64,000 bases of DNA from DATHGT01 sp035317605. GTDB taxonomy: Bacteria; Methylomirabilota; Methylomirabilia; Rokubacteriales; CSP1-6. Positions 51,796 through 60,245 of this stretch are shown piece by piece. Location of the stretch: assembly GCA_035317605.1 (NCBI GenBank), contig DATHGT010000133.1, forward strand, positions 1-64,000, given 5' to 3'. Within the stretch, counting starts at the first letter, position 1, and every line of letters begins with the position of its first letter. A program made the translations under genes and the position numbers. The notes under the pieces are model-generated. The model worked only from the letters and a program-made list of their open reading frames with translations, did not search any database and had not been told where the DNA came from.

Positions 51796-52572
51796 TCAGA
51801 ACGAATCACCCACGATGCTCCGGACCGGAATGCCCGCCTCGTGCAGCGCGGCCTTGGCGCCCGCCGGCGTCTGCTCCGTGAAGTGGAACATGGCGCTCGC
51901 CGCCACCGCGGAGGCCCCGCCCTGTTTCACCACCTCGACCATGTGCTGGTAGTTCCCCGCGCCTCCCGACGCAATCACCGGGAGCGACACCGCCTTGCTG
52001 ACCTGCCGCGTGCACTCGATGTCGTACCCGAGGAACGTGCCGTCGCGGTCGATGCTGGTCAGCAGGACTTCGCCCGCGCCGAGCCGCTCGGCCTGGACCG
52101 CGAAGTCGACGGGGTCGAGCCCGGTGGGCCGGCTGCCCGAATGGGTGAAGACTTCGCAGCGCCCGTCCGGGTGTCGCGTGAAGTCGATGGACACCACGAC
52201 GCACTGCGACCCGAAGCGATCGGCAATCCGGCTGATGAGGGGGGGATCGCTCACCGCCCCCGAGTTGATGGAGACCTTGTCGGCGCCGACGCGCAGCATT
52301 CGACCGGCCTGCTCCAGCGTCGTGATGCCTCCCCCGACCGTCATCGGCATGAAACAATCGTCGGCCAGGTCGTCGACGAGGTCGTAGTCGGGCGCGCGGC
52401 CGTTGATCGAGGCCGCGATGTCGAAGAAGACCAACTCGTCGACTTCCCGCAGGTTGTAGACCTTGATCTGTTGCATGGCGCTTCCCGTCCGGCGCCAGCT
52501 GTGAAACCGTTCGCCCTTCACCAGGCCGAATTCCTTGTGGAGCAGGGTCGGCATCACGCGGACCTTGAGCAG
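51796..52572 (-). CDS. hisF: HisF-like cyclase subunit of the sugar amidation system
   Basis: 258 residues if read from the CTG at 52572. AGGGAGG lies 5 bases before that CTG, and starting there restores the usual (M)LKVRVMPTLL N-terminus; the GTG at 52557 and ATG at 52554 are 20 or more bases from the ribosome-binding site and would cut strand 1. TIM-barrel phosphate-binding loops (MTVGGGIT; VIASGGAG) and acidic residues at strand ends (D-I-A-A-S; S-I-D-R-D-G-T) are preserved. In WbpG/HisH2/HisF2-type systems HisF pairs with HisH to supply ammonia to the PP-loop amidotransferase. No other histidine genes are present. Confidence 0.85.
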   Translation of the reverse strand: MLKVRVMPTLLHKEFGLVKGERFHSWRRTGSAMQQIKVYNLREVDELVFFDIAASINGRAPDYDLVDDLADDCFMPMTVGGGITTLEQAGRMLRVGADKVSINSGAVSDPPLISRIADRFGSQCVVVSIDFTRHPDGRCEVFTHSGSRPTGLDPVDFAVQAERLGAGEVLLTSIDRDGTFLGYDIECTRQVSKAVSLPVIASGGAGNYQHMVEVVKQGGASAVAASAMFHFTEQTPAGAKAALHEAGIPVRSIVGDSF

Positions 52573-52583
52573 GGTCGCCTCCC

Positions 52584-53198
52584 TCAGAGCTTCAGGAAAT
52601 TCTTCAGCACGCGAAACCCGAGCCGCTGACTCTTCTCCGGATGGAACTGGGTCCCGAAGACACGCCCGTGACCGATGACGGAAATGAAGCCGCCCGCGTA
52701 GGGCGTGATGGCCCTGACGTAGGCCGGCGCGCAGACCACGTGGAAGCTGTGCACGAAATAGAAGTCGCTCCCCGGCTCGATGCCCTCCAGCACGGGGCAC
52801 TCGTCCTGGAGCCGGAGCTCGTTCCAGCCCATGTGGGGGATGCGCTCCAGCCCGTTCATCGACTGCAGGCGACGCACCTCGCCCGGGATGAGATCCAGGC
52901 CCGGGGTCTCCGCGCCTTCGAAGCCCTTGCTCACCAGGAGCTGCATGCCGAGACAGATGCCCAGGAGCGGAATCCCCGCGGACTCGACCTGCTCGCGGAT
53001 CGCGACATCGAACCCGGCCCGGCGCAGGTTGGCCATGGCCTCGGGAAAGGCGCCGACCCCCGGCAGAATCATGTGGGTGGCGTCCCGAAGATCTCGTGGA
53101 TCGTCAGTCACCCGGGGATGACCGCCGCACTCCTCCACCGCCCTCGCCACGGAGTCGAGATTGCACAGCCCGTAGTCGATGATCGTGACCACGCTCAT
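52584..53198 (-). CDS. hisH: HisH-like glutamine amidotransferase
   Basis: 204 residues. ATG at 53198. Class I glutaminase triad: C82 in GICLGMQLL, H186 and E188 in FHPEKS; the oxyanion region PGVGAF is intact. It generates ammonia from glutamine and, with HisF, feeds the amidotransferase encoded 10 bp upstream. The trio equals the WbpG-HisH2-HisF2 arrangement that makes acetamidino sugars, rather than histidine synthesis. Confidence 0.9.
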   Translation of the reverse strand: MSVVTIIDYGLCNLDSVARAVEECGGHPRVTDDPRDLRDATHMILPGVGAFPEAMANLRRAGFDVAIREQVESAGIPLLGICLGMQLLVSKGFEGAETPGLDLIPGEVRRLQSMNGLERIPHMGWNELRLQDECPVLEGIEPGSDFYFVHSFHVVCAPAYVRAITPYAGGFISVIGHGRVFGTQFHPEKSQRLGFRVLKNFLKL

Positions 53199-53208
53199 GG
53201 GCGAAAAC

Positions 53209-54411
53209 CTAGTGGATCCCCGCAGCGGGGCCGCCGGCCAACACCCGACGCTCCACGTTGTCGTAGTTGATCTTCGTGAGGTTCCCACGCTCGTCCTTGA
53301 TCAGATTCCCTCGGTTGTCGCACTTGAACAGTCTCTTGTTCGTGAATCGATCGCAGATCTTGACAAACTCGTCGAGCGACATGGCCATCCGCTCGAGCAC
53401 GTCCTCGATGGGATATCCGAGATAGGTCCAGGGGAACTGCCCATCCCGTCGTTTCACGATCTCGATGGCGTCGTCGCGCCGCAGGCGGCCGCGCCGGATA
53501 TGGAGCGAGGTGAGATCGGAGACGCGACAGAACCCGTATTTCAGGAACTTGAAGTAGTCGTGAATCCCCGTCTGAACGTTGTCCAGGTTCTCGTAGCTCA
53601 CCAGCGAGCCTTCCACGGCGTGCGGGAGGGTCTCGAAGCCATGGGCCTGGGCGAGTAACGCGTTCGAATAGCCGTCCCACGGAAAATAGTAGCCGAGGAA
53701 GAGCCCGGTCACCCCCACCCGCGCCAGGTCCTCCTGGCTGGGGTAGGTGAACAGGATGAGGTCCTGCCGGGTCAGGCCGTCCCGGCCCACCAGGTCAGAG
53801 ACTCTCAGGCCGAGAAGCCCCCCGAACTCTTCGAGCCAGCGTCGATCGAGCACCTGATCGTGCGCTTTGCTCGCGGGACCGCCGTACTCGTGCTGGGGGT
53901 TTTCGCCCCAGACCAGCAGCCGGATGTTGAACTGGACCGCGACGCGCACGGGAACCGTGAAAATGGAGACATGCTCCGCCCACGAGATGTCTCCCACCTC
54001 CACCAAGCCGATGCGGTTCAGCTTGCTCCGCACCTGAGGATTGGTCGAGTACTCCACACAATCCACCCCGAGGCTCTTGAGATTCTCGAGGTTCCGGCGA
54101 CCGATGGCCGAGAGCTGACAGGTGGTGGCCACGACGCAGAGGGGTCGGAGACCGAGCTTCCGCATCGTCAGGACCTGATACGTACTGTCCTTCCCGCCGC
54201 TCACCGGCACGATGCAGTCATAGTTACTGCCGTCCGGGGACCGGTATTCGCCGGTGATCTCGAGAAACTGCGCCTTTCGCGCGTCCCAATCGATCTCGGG
54301 GCGTCGCTCGTAGTAGCGACAGGCGCTGCAAACCCCCCCGTCGTCGATGAAGAGATCCGGCTTGGTCTCCGGGAATACGCAACGTTCACAATAGCGAATG
54401 TATTCGGCCAC
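53209..54411 (-). CDS. N-acetyl sugar amidotransferase (WbpG/PseA/WbuX-like)
   Basis: 400 residues, GTG start at 54411. Two CxxC pairs (C8/C11 and C28/C31) suggest a zinc site; the PP-loop S71-G-G-K-D-S76 binds ATP; Y-F-P-W-D-G-Y and the R-F-T-N-K-R-L-F-K C-terminal block belong to the family. Known members (WbpG, PseA, LegA-type) turn an N-acetyl into an acetamidino group on a sugar such as UDP-diNAc-ManA or CMP/free Pse. With the pse genes upstream, the most likely product is an acetamidino pseudaminic acid (Pse5Ac7Am type). This is inference from context. Confidence 0.88.
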   Translation of the reverse strand: MAEYIRYCERCVFPETKPDLFIDDGGVCSACRYYERRPEIDWDARKAQFLEITGEYRSPDGSNYDCIVPVSGGKDSTYQVLTMRKLGLRPLCVVATTCQLSAIGRRNLENLKSLGVDCVEYSTNPQVRSKLNRIGLVEVGDISWAEHVSIFTVPVRVAVQFNIRLLVWGENPQHEYGGPASKAHDQVLDRRWLEEFGGLLGLRVSDLVGRDGLTRQDLILFTYPSQEDLARVGVTGLFLGYYFPWDGYSNALLAQAHGFETLPHAVEGSLVSYENLDNVQTGIHDYFKFLKYGFCRVSDLTSLHIRRGRLRRDDAIEIVKRRDGQFPWTYLGYPIEDVLERMAMSLDEFVKICDRFTNKRLFKCDNRGNLIKDERGNLTKINYDNVERRVLAGGPAAGIH

Positions 54412-54479
54412 GGTTCATCCCCTTCCCCTCGGGTTCGACGGTTGAACACGACACGCGCAGCGGATCGTGTTCGTCCGAG

Positions 54480-55223
54480 TCATTTCGTGACCTTGATCCA
54501 CTTCCATTCGAACACTTTGCTGCCGGCGATCTGCACGCCGTTCTGCACCTGGGTGACCGCACTCTGAATGGCCGAATATGTCTCGAACTCCCGGTTGATG
54601 ACCTGGGCGTCGAACTTGTCGTCGATGTACTCGACGCGGTAATCGCCGAGCGACCCGATGGTGGCGTCGAGAAGCGAATAGCTGTACGTGTTCTGAAAGA
54701 CGAATTCGGTCGGCTCGCCACCCGCGTCGAAGGTATCCGAGTACAAGAGCTTGCTCAGGTGCGTCTTGTCGCTCACCAGCGTCCTGATGATGCAGAACTT
54801 CTTCGCGGACATCAGGAGGTTGCGCAGCGGCGCGGCCAGGCTCGGAAGGTGCAGGAGAACATTGCAGCAAAAGACGATGTCGAACTTCGCGGCGAATCGC
54901 TCGGGCAAGGCATAGATGTCCCCCACTTCGAACGTCGCGTGGCTCTGGCGGTGAAAGTGATTCCGGGCAAAGTCGATATAGGTCTCCGTGGCATCGACTC
55001 CGTGATAGCGAATGTCCGGATCGATTCTTCTCAGGCCATGGTAGTAGTGACCGGCGGCACAGCCCACGTCGAGCACTTCCATGCCGGGCTCGTAGATCGC
55101 CGACACGAGTTCCACCAGCTGCTTGGTGGACTCCATCTCCGGCAGTTCACCGGTCACTCGCTGGTAGGTCCGCTGCTCGACCGCGTCGTTCCGCGTCCAG
55201 ACTCGCCAACGATCGTCACTCAT
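54480..55223 (-). CDS. SAM-dependent methyltransferase
   Basis: 247 residues; ATG at 55223. VLDVGCAAGHYYHGL is motif I, with Y-H-G-V-D-A-T-E-T-Y and C-N-V-L-L-H-L as later motifs. The sequence just upstream and the 68-bp gap downstream show it is part of the same transcription unit as the SDR and amidotransferase. It may methylate the nonulosonic acid or its N-acyl group. Its codons look more AT-rich than in neighbouring genes (for example 54880-55060). Confidence 0.75.
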   Translation of the reverse strand: MSDDRWRVWTRNDAVEQRTYQRVTGELPEMESTKQLVELVSAIYEPGMEVLDVGCAAGHYYHGLRRIDPDIRYHGVDATETYIDFARNHFHRQSHATFEVGDIYALPERFAAKFDIVFCCNVLLHLPSLAAPLRNLLMSAKKFCIIRTLVSDKTHLSKLLYSDTFDAGGEPTEFVFQNTYSYSLLDATIGSLGDYRVEYIDDKFDAQVINREFETYSAIQSAVTQVQNGVQIAGSKVFEWKWIKVTK

Positions 55224-55251
55224 TCCTCGGCCCCCCGCGCGGTGCGCCGTC

Positions 55252-56043
55252 CTACCACGCCGTCCAGCCCCCATCGACCGGAAGATTCACTCCGTTCACG
55301 TAGGACGCCGCGGCCGACAACAGGAACACGACCGGGCCGGCAACCTCTTCCGGGCGTCCCACCCGACCGAGCGGGACTCGCGCCGCCAGCCCGCCCGCGA
55401 GCGGGGACGTGGTGTCCTTGGGGATGGGGCCCGGGGACAGGCTGTTGACGCGAATTCCCAGAGGCGCGAGATGGCAGGCCAGGTATCGCGTCATCTGGAT
55501 CAGCCCCGCCTTGGTGGCTCCGTAGTGCACGGGGTTGTTCATTCCGGAGTCCCCGTACACCGCGGGATCCGGGCTCACGGTCCCGTACATCGAGGCGATG
55601 TTCACGACCGACGACCCGCCCGACACCTCCTGCGCCCCGAGCCGCAGGAGCGGCAACAGCTCCCGCACCAGCAGGAAGGGCCCCGTCAAGTTGAATTGAC
55701 AGGCGAGCAGAAAATCCTTGGCGTCGATGGTCGACAGGTGGCCGATGCGCCCGAGGTAGGCGTTGTTCACGATGCCGTGGAGACGATCGAACCGGCCCGC
55801 CAGCTCGCCACACAACGAGAACACCCCTTCCGGACTGGCCAGGTCGGCGACCGCGACGTGGCATCGGTCGCGGAGCGTGGGCGCGCAGCCCGTGTGCACG
55901 GCGTGCAGCGCCGTCGCGTCGCGTCCGCTCATGATGAGTTCGGCGCCAGCTTCCAAGATCGCGGCGACCATGGCGGTGCCGAGATACCCCGACGCTCCGG
56001 TGAGGAGCACCGTGCGATCGCGGAGGGACTCGGCGGGTGTCAC
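55252..56043 (-). CDS. Short-chain dehydrogenase/reductase (PtmA-like)
   Basis: 263 residues, GTG at 56043 overlapping the fusion-protein stop (GTGA). TGASGYLG (15-22), N-N-A-Y-L-G, S151 in V-V-N-I-A-S-M-Y-G and catalytic Y174-x3-K178 show a classical SDR; the C-terminal VNGVNLPVDGGWTAW is intact. SDRs such as PtmA occur in nonulosonate pathways, here directly beside an aldo/keto reductase domain, suggesting a redox or epimerising step on the nine-carbon sugar or a precursor. Confidence 0.85.
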   Translation of the reverse strand: MTPAESLRDRTVLLTGASGYLGTAMVAAILEAGAELIMSGRDATALHAVHTGCAPTLRDRCHVAVADLASPEGVFSLCGELAGRFDRLHGIVNNAYLGRIGHLSTIDAKDFLLACQFNLTGPFLLVRELLPLLRLGAQEVSGGSSVVNIASMYGTVSPDPAVYGDSGMNNPVHYGATKAGLIQMTRYLACHLAPLGIRVNSLSPGPIPKDTTSPLAGGLAARVPLGRVGRPEEVAGPVVFLLSAAASYVNGVNLPVDGGWTAW

Positions 56044-57683
56044 GACCACGTCCGGGGATCGAGCAAGCGCCCGGACACCCTGGGCAAGGTCCGGCCCACG
56101 CGTTCGACGTCGGCCCACGCCAGCGGCGCCTCTCGTGCGGAGTCGATGATCTCCCCCAGTTGCCGGGGCGTCTCCGCGCCGACGACCACGCGGTCGACCC
56201 ATGGAAAGGCCCGGACGTAGGCCAGACACAGGTCGACGCGACTGCGACGATTCAAGGCGCGACACAGCGTGTCCAGGCCGTCGACGATCTCCTTCGCCGC
56301 GTCGGCCCACGACGGCCAGGCGGACACGTCGCTCACCAACAGCCCCTGGAGGAAGACGCTCCTCACGTGGATGGTGACGTCGGGGCGCGCGGCCAGGGCC
56401 GACTGAAACGCCGAGCCGCACCACCGTCGATCCAGGACGTTGAAGGGCACCTGCAGGTGCCCGACGTCGCGATGCCCGAGGCAGCCGACGGCCTCGTCGG
56501 GGGAATACACCGAGACGCCGATGGCGCCGACGATTCCCTCCCCGACCATGCGCGCGAGCTGAGCGAGGGCCGCCCCGTCCCACCGAAAGATATCCTGGCT
56601 GCGGTGGAACATCATCACGTCGAGGGTCCGCCGTCCGAGGTCGTGCAATGACCGCAACACGCGGGCCTCCACGGCGGCCAGCACCTCGGCCCGCGTGGCG
56701 CCGTCTTCCACGGCGGACAGCGAGACCTTGCTGACGATGTGCACGTCCTCGGCGCGCCGTTCATGCAGGTAGCCCCCGAGGCGCGACTCCGCCCGCCCGT
56801 ACGCGCGCGCGGTATCCAACCAGGTCACCCCGCTGGCCCGAGCGAGATCGAGCATCGACACGACCTCGTCGTCGGACGGAACACCGTGGGTGTTGGCGAT
56901 GCCGTACGCCGCCCCCAGCTGAGCGGTGCCCAGGGCCAGGATGGCCGGGCCGGTGCGCGTCCCCTCGCCGACGGCGGGCCTCGGCGGCGCGGACTTGGCC
57001 AAGCGGGTCACCAGGACGTCCCAGGGCGTCCCGAGAGGATCCGAACCGTCGCCAAAGATCTCCGTCATCCGAAGATAGTCGTCGAGGGTGTCGATCGTAC
57101 AGCGCAGGGACGAACGATCGCCTCGGACGATCTCGTTCCGTTGCAGGGACCGCGATCGACGGGAGGGCCGGCGCATCGACGTGGTGACGTGTTCGCGTTC
57201 GAAATCGGTGGCCGCGGCATCGGCGCGCTGCCGGAGGACGCCGACCCTCAGCACCTCCGCGCTCAAGCCGTACGGCAATCCGTCGGAGGGGGAGTCGGTG
57301 CCGAGGTAATCGAGGTCGTGCTGGACGAACCGCCGCAGGAGCAGTTCGATGAACGGGCCGTCGGGCAGCGGATTGTCGGCCGTCGCTCTCACCGCGATGT
57401 CGTCATCGGCAAAGTCACTGAGGCAAGACACGAACCGACCGAGGACGTCGTCCAGGCTCCCGCGGCAGACCGTCACGCCGGCCTGCCCCGCCAAGCGGAC
57501 CAGCTCATCGTCCGACTCGTGCTTCGAGGTCGCCAGCACGACGTCGAGTCCGGTATTGCCGAGACGTTTCGCGCAGAGGATGGCCAGCGGGAACCCACCC
57601 AGGGGCAGCAGGACTTTGCCGGGCAGGCGTCTCGACGTCGTCCTGGCCTGCACGATGACGCGGACGCGTACCCCTTCGATCAC
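56040..57683 (-). CDS. SpsF-type cytidylyltransferase fused to aldo/keto reductase
   Basis: 547 residues, GTG start overlapping the pseH-like stop. Residues 1-235: SpsF/CMP-KDO-synthetase-like nucleotidyltransferase (VIVQARTTSRRLPGKVL; A-D-N-P-L at 102-105). Residues about 245-547: aldo/keto reductase with tetrad D290, Y295, K319 and H360 (LDTARAYGRAE; SKVSL; MMFHRS). The linker is about 10 residues and Pro-rich, with no stop codon or frameshift visible, so the fusion looks real. The N-terminal part is the likely CMP-sugar activator of the pse pathway; the reductase may act on the same sugar or an NDP-sugar precursor. Confidence 0.85.
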   Translation of the reverse strand: MIEGVRVRVIVQARTTSRRLPGKVLLPLGGFPLAILCAKRLGNTGLDVVLATSKHESDDELVRLAGQAGVTVCRGSLDDVLGRFVSCLSDFADDDIAVRATADNPLPDGPFIELLLRRFVQHDLDYLGTDSPSDGLPYGLSAEVLRVGVLRQRADAAATDFEREHVTTSMRRPSRRSRSLQRNEIVRGDRSSLRCTIDTLDDYLRMTEIFGDGSDPLGTPWDVLVTRLAKSAPPRPAVGEGTRTGPAILALGTAQLGAAYGIANTHGVPSDDEVVSMLDLARASGVTWLDTARAYGRAESRLGGYLHERRAEDVHIVSKVSLSAVEDGATRAEVLAAVEARVLRSLHDLGRRTLDVMMFHRSQDIFRWDGAALAQLARMVGEGIVGAIGVSVYSPDEAVGCLGHRDVGHLQVPFNVLDRRWCGSAFQSALAARPDVTIHVRSVFLQGLLVSDVSAWPSWADAAKEIVDGLDTLCRALNRRSRVDLCLAYVRAFPWVDRVVVGAETPRQLGEIIDSAREAPLAWADVERVGRTLPRVSGRLLDPRTWS

Positions 57684-58213
57684 GATGCCGCGGCCGCCCG
57701 CTCGGAGAGGTCGATCACCATGCCGAGAACCTGCCGGGGAATACCGTCCTTCTCCTTGATCGCGGCGCCGCCGGCGGCGATCCGGAAACCGAGGCGTCGG
57801 TACAGCGCGATGGCCGCGTGGTTGTCGGCGAACACCCTCAGGCTGACCCGATGCAGACCGAGCACGTTGAAGGCGTGGTCGAGCATCACGTCGCTCGCCG
57901 CCCGCGCGATGCCCTTCCCCCGAGCGCTTTCCTCGCCGATCAGAATTCCGTATTCCGCGTTCCCGCCCTTCCGGTCGATATGGCTGAGACCGACCGTGCC
58001 CACCGGCGTGCCGCCCTCGAGCACGATGGCGAACTCCAGGCGTTCGTCCGTCTCGCGCAGACGTTCGAGAAAGGCCTGGTGCTCGGCCCGACTCGGCGGC
58101 CCCTCACTGAACAGCTGCGCGGCCACGCCCGGATCGCCGCGCCAGCGCAGAATCAGATCGGTGTCCGCGTCGGAGAGCGACCGCAGGTGCATGCGGGGGC
58201 CGCGAAGCTCCAT
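57680..58213 (-). CDS. pseH: GNAT acetyltransferase, PseH-like
   Basis: 177 residues, ATG at 58213 sharing one base with the pseI stop. GNAT features: MHLRSLSDADTDLILRWR at the start and R-G-K-G-I-A for acetyl-CoA binding, then L-Y-R-R-L-G-F. In the pathway PseH acetylates the C4 amino group of UDP-4-amino-4,6-dideoxy-AltNAc after PseC. Family membership is clear from fold and position; the acceptor is inferred. Confidence 0.82.
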   Translation of the reverse strand: MELRGPRMHLRSLSDADTDLILRWRGDPGVAAQLFSEGPPSRAEHQAFLERLRETDERLEFAIVLEGGTPVGTVGLSHIDRKGGNAEYGILIGEESARGKGIARAASDVMLDHAFNVLGLHRVSLRVFADNHAAIALYRRLGFRIAAGGAAIKEKDGIPRQVLGMVIDLSERAAAAS

Positions 58214-59259
58214 CAGGCGACGTGCTCGGGACGAATGAGCTGCTCGGCGGCGATCGCGGATCGGGCCGCCCGGCCGATCAGCGCAGGGAATTCCTTCGGG
58301 TGCAGGCCGTAGCCGAGGTTCCCGCAGCGAAGGACGGCGATGTTCTCGCGCGTCAACGGCTCCCCGGCCGCGATCACCCGGGTGGACATGATGGTCCGCC
58401 GGGCGAAGCTGCGCAGTTCCATCTCCTCCGGCAGCGGCTCCTTGATCCCCGAGCCCAGCGTCTTCTCGGCCGCGCGCACCGCGGCCACCATGTCGATGAG
58501 CTCACGGCCCTCGAGGGCGTACACGTGGTCCGGGCCGGACAGGCGGTTCGACAGCGTGAAGTGCTTCTCGATGGCCGAGGCCCCCAGGGCCACGGCCGCG
58601 ATCGGCCCGATGAGGGCCTCGCGTGAGTGATCCGACAGGCCGACCGGAAGGTCGAAGGTCGATCGCATGAGGGGGATCGTCCGAACGTTCAGCGCCGACA
58701 GCGGAGCCGGATACCGCGCCGTGCACTGCATCAGGATCAATTGATCGTTCCCGGTGGCCCGAAAGCTCTCGACCGCCTCGCCCACTTCGTCGAGGCTGGC
58801 CGTGCCGGTGGACATGATCGCCGGCTTGCCTTTGCCGGCGATGTGCTGCACCAGCGGAACGTGGGTCATCTCGTACGAGGCGATCTTGAACAGCGCGACG
58901 TGCTCCTCCAGGAGATCGGCGGAAAGCTCGTCGAAGGGCGTCGACAGGAAATCGATCCCGCGCTCCCGACAGCGAGCGGCCAGTTTCGGGATCCACTCCC
59001 GAGGCATCTCCATCTCTCGAATGACGTCGTAGATCGACCGGGGCAGCGCGAGATAGTCGGTCTGACCCGCGCTCCGCGGGTAGAGCGCCTCGGCGCGGAA
59101 CGTCTGAAACTTCACGGCATCGGCGCGCGCCTCGACGGCCAAGTCGATGAGCGCGTAGGCCTGGTCGAGGTTGCCGTCGTGATTGCTCCCCGCCTCGGCG
59201 ATGACATAGGTCGGCTCGCCGGGACCGATCCGACGTCCGGCGATCTCGATGGGCCTCAC
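58213..59259 (-). CDS. pseI: Pseudaminic acid synthase (NeuB family) with SAF domain
   Basis: 348 residues; GTG at 59259 overlaps the pseG stop. N-terminal NeuB TIM barrel (residues about 1-280): YVIAEAGSNHDGNLDQA, A-V-K-F-Q-T-F, S-T-P-F-D, then S-A-I-E-K-H-F-T-L. C-terminal SAF/antifreeze-like domain from about 285 (L-R-S-F-A-R-R; L-T-R-E-N-I-A-V-L-R). It condenses 2,4-diacetamido-2,4,6-trideoxy-L-altrose with phosphoenolpyruvate to give pseudaminic acid; sialic and legionaminic synthases are relatives, but the linked PseB/C/G point to Pse. Confidence 0.9.
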   Translation of the reverse strand: MRPIEIAGRRIGPGEPTYVIAEAGSNHDGNLDQAYALIDLAVEARADAVKFQTFRAEALYPRSAGQTDYLALPRSIYDVIREMEMPREWIPKLAARCRERGIDFLSTPFDELSADLLEEHVALFKIASYEMTHVPLVQHIAGKGKPAIMSTGTASLDEVGEAVESFRATGNDQLILMQCTARYPAPLSALNVRTIPLMRSTFDLPVGLSDHSREALIGPIAAVALGASAIEKHFTLSNRLSGPDHVYALEGRELIDMVAAVRAAEKTLGSGIKEPLPEEMELRSFARRTIMSTRVIAAGEPLTRENIAVLRCGNLGYGLHPKEFPALIGRAARSAIAAEQLIRPEHVA

Positions 59260-60245
59260 CGCGCGCCCAGCTCCAGGACGGCCTCGGCCACACGGTGCGC
59301 CCCCCCGCCATCGACGAGGCTTCGGCCACGCCGACTCATCGCCTCCCGAAGGGCCGCGTCCGCGGCCAGACCGCGCAAGGCTTCGCCCACTCGTCGGCCG
59401 ACGCCCTCGTCGTCGACGTCCCCCGCAAAGCGGAAGACGCCTTCCGCATCCCACGAGCGCGACTGCGGCGTCTGGTTGGGAGCCACGGCCACCAGGACCG
59501 CCGGTACGCCCATGGCGGCGAGTTCGTACGTCACTTGACCGCCTGCGCTCAGGGCCAGGTCCGCCGTCACCATCAGGTCCGCGAGGGACTTGGGATGGTG
59601 ATGCACGGTCACGAGCTCCTCGGGAACACCGAGAGGCCCGCTGGCCAGAGGACCCACCACCGCATCGATCGTCACCGCGGGCAACGCGGCGCGAACCCAG
59701 CTCAGGAACCGGCTCATCGAAGCCTTCGGATCCGCTCCTCCGACCGTCACCAGCACTCGGAGCACCGGGTGGGAGGCGGCAGGCCTTCCGTCCCGCGCGA
59801 ACTCCGGACGGAGCAGCGCGTAGCGCGGCCCCAGGAGCAGCCGCGCGTCGGCCGACCCGCGGTAGGCGGAGACGCCCACGCCGGGTGCCGTGTTGACGAC
59901 GACGTCGGCGGGGATCTCGCGATCGGCCAGGTCGTCGATCACGACCAGCGGGCCCGCTTGCCGCAAGCGCGCCAGGTCCTCCCTCCGGAGCTCGTAGGAG
60001 TCGGCCACGAACACCCGCGGCGCCGCTCGGTCGACTTCATCGAGCCACGACGTGACGCCGCCTCCGTCGATCGCCTGAACCCTGAAGCCGGCGTCGGCAA
60101 TGAGCGCGGCCACGGTCGGTTCCGGATTAACGACGAAGCGCGACGCCGCTCCCAGGTTGCGGAGCGTTTCCGCGAGGGTCAGGCAACGACGGACGTGTCC
60201 GAAGCCCTCCACACGACCTCCGCGCGTGACGAAGACGACGGTCAC
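59256..60245 (-). CDS. pseG: UDP-2,4-diacetamido-2,4,6-trideoxy-altropyranose hydrolase (PseG)
   Basis: 329 residues; GTG at 60245 overlaps the pseC stop. H17 in G-F-G-H17-V-R-R-C matches the catalytic His of PseG. Features of its GT-B-like fold follow: V-V-I-D-D-L-A-D-R, L-L-G-P-R-Y-A-L-L-R-P-E-F, V-T-V-G-G-A-D-P and L-A-L-S-A-G-G-Q-V-T-Y-E-L-A-A-M-G-V-P. It cleaves UDP from the PseH product. Length and motifs fit the family. Confidence 0.88.
   Translation of the reverse strand: MTVVFVTRGGRVEGFGHVRRCLTLAETLRNLGAASRFVVNPEPTVAALIADAGFRVQAIDGGGVTSWLDEVDRAAPRVFVADSYELRREDLARLRQAGPLVVIDDLADREIPADVVVNTAPGVGVSAYRGSADARLLLGPRYALLRPEFARDGRPAASHPVLRVLVTVGGADPKASMSRFLSWVRAALPAVTIDAVVGPLASGPLGVPEELVTVHHHPKSLADLMVTADLALSAGGQVTYELAAMGVPAVLVAVAPNQTPQSRSWDAEGVFRFAGDVDDEGVGRRVGEALRGLAADAALREAMSRRGRSLVDGGGAHRVAEAVLELGAR

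Noticed and set aside
51796..53198. Histidine biosynthesis genes
   Set aside because: Only HisH and HisF are present and both flank the WbpG-like amidotransferase, the known sugar-amidation arrangement.
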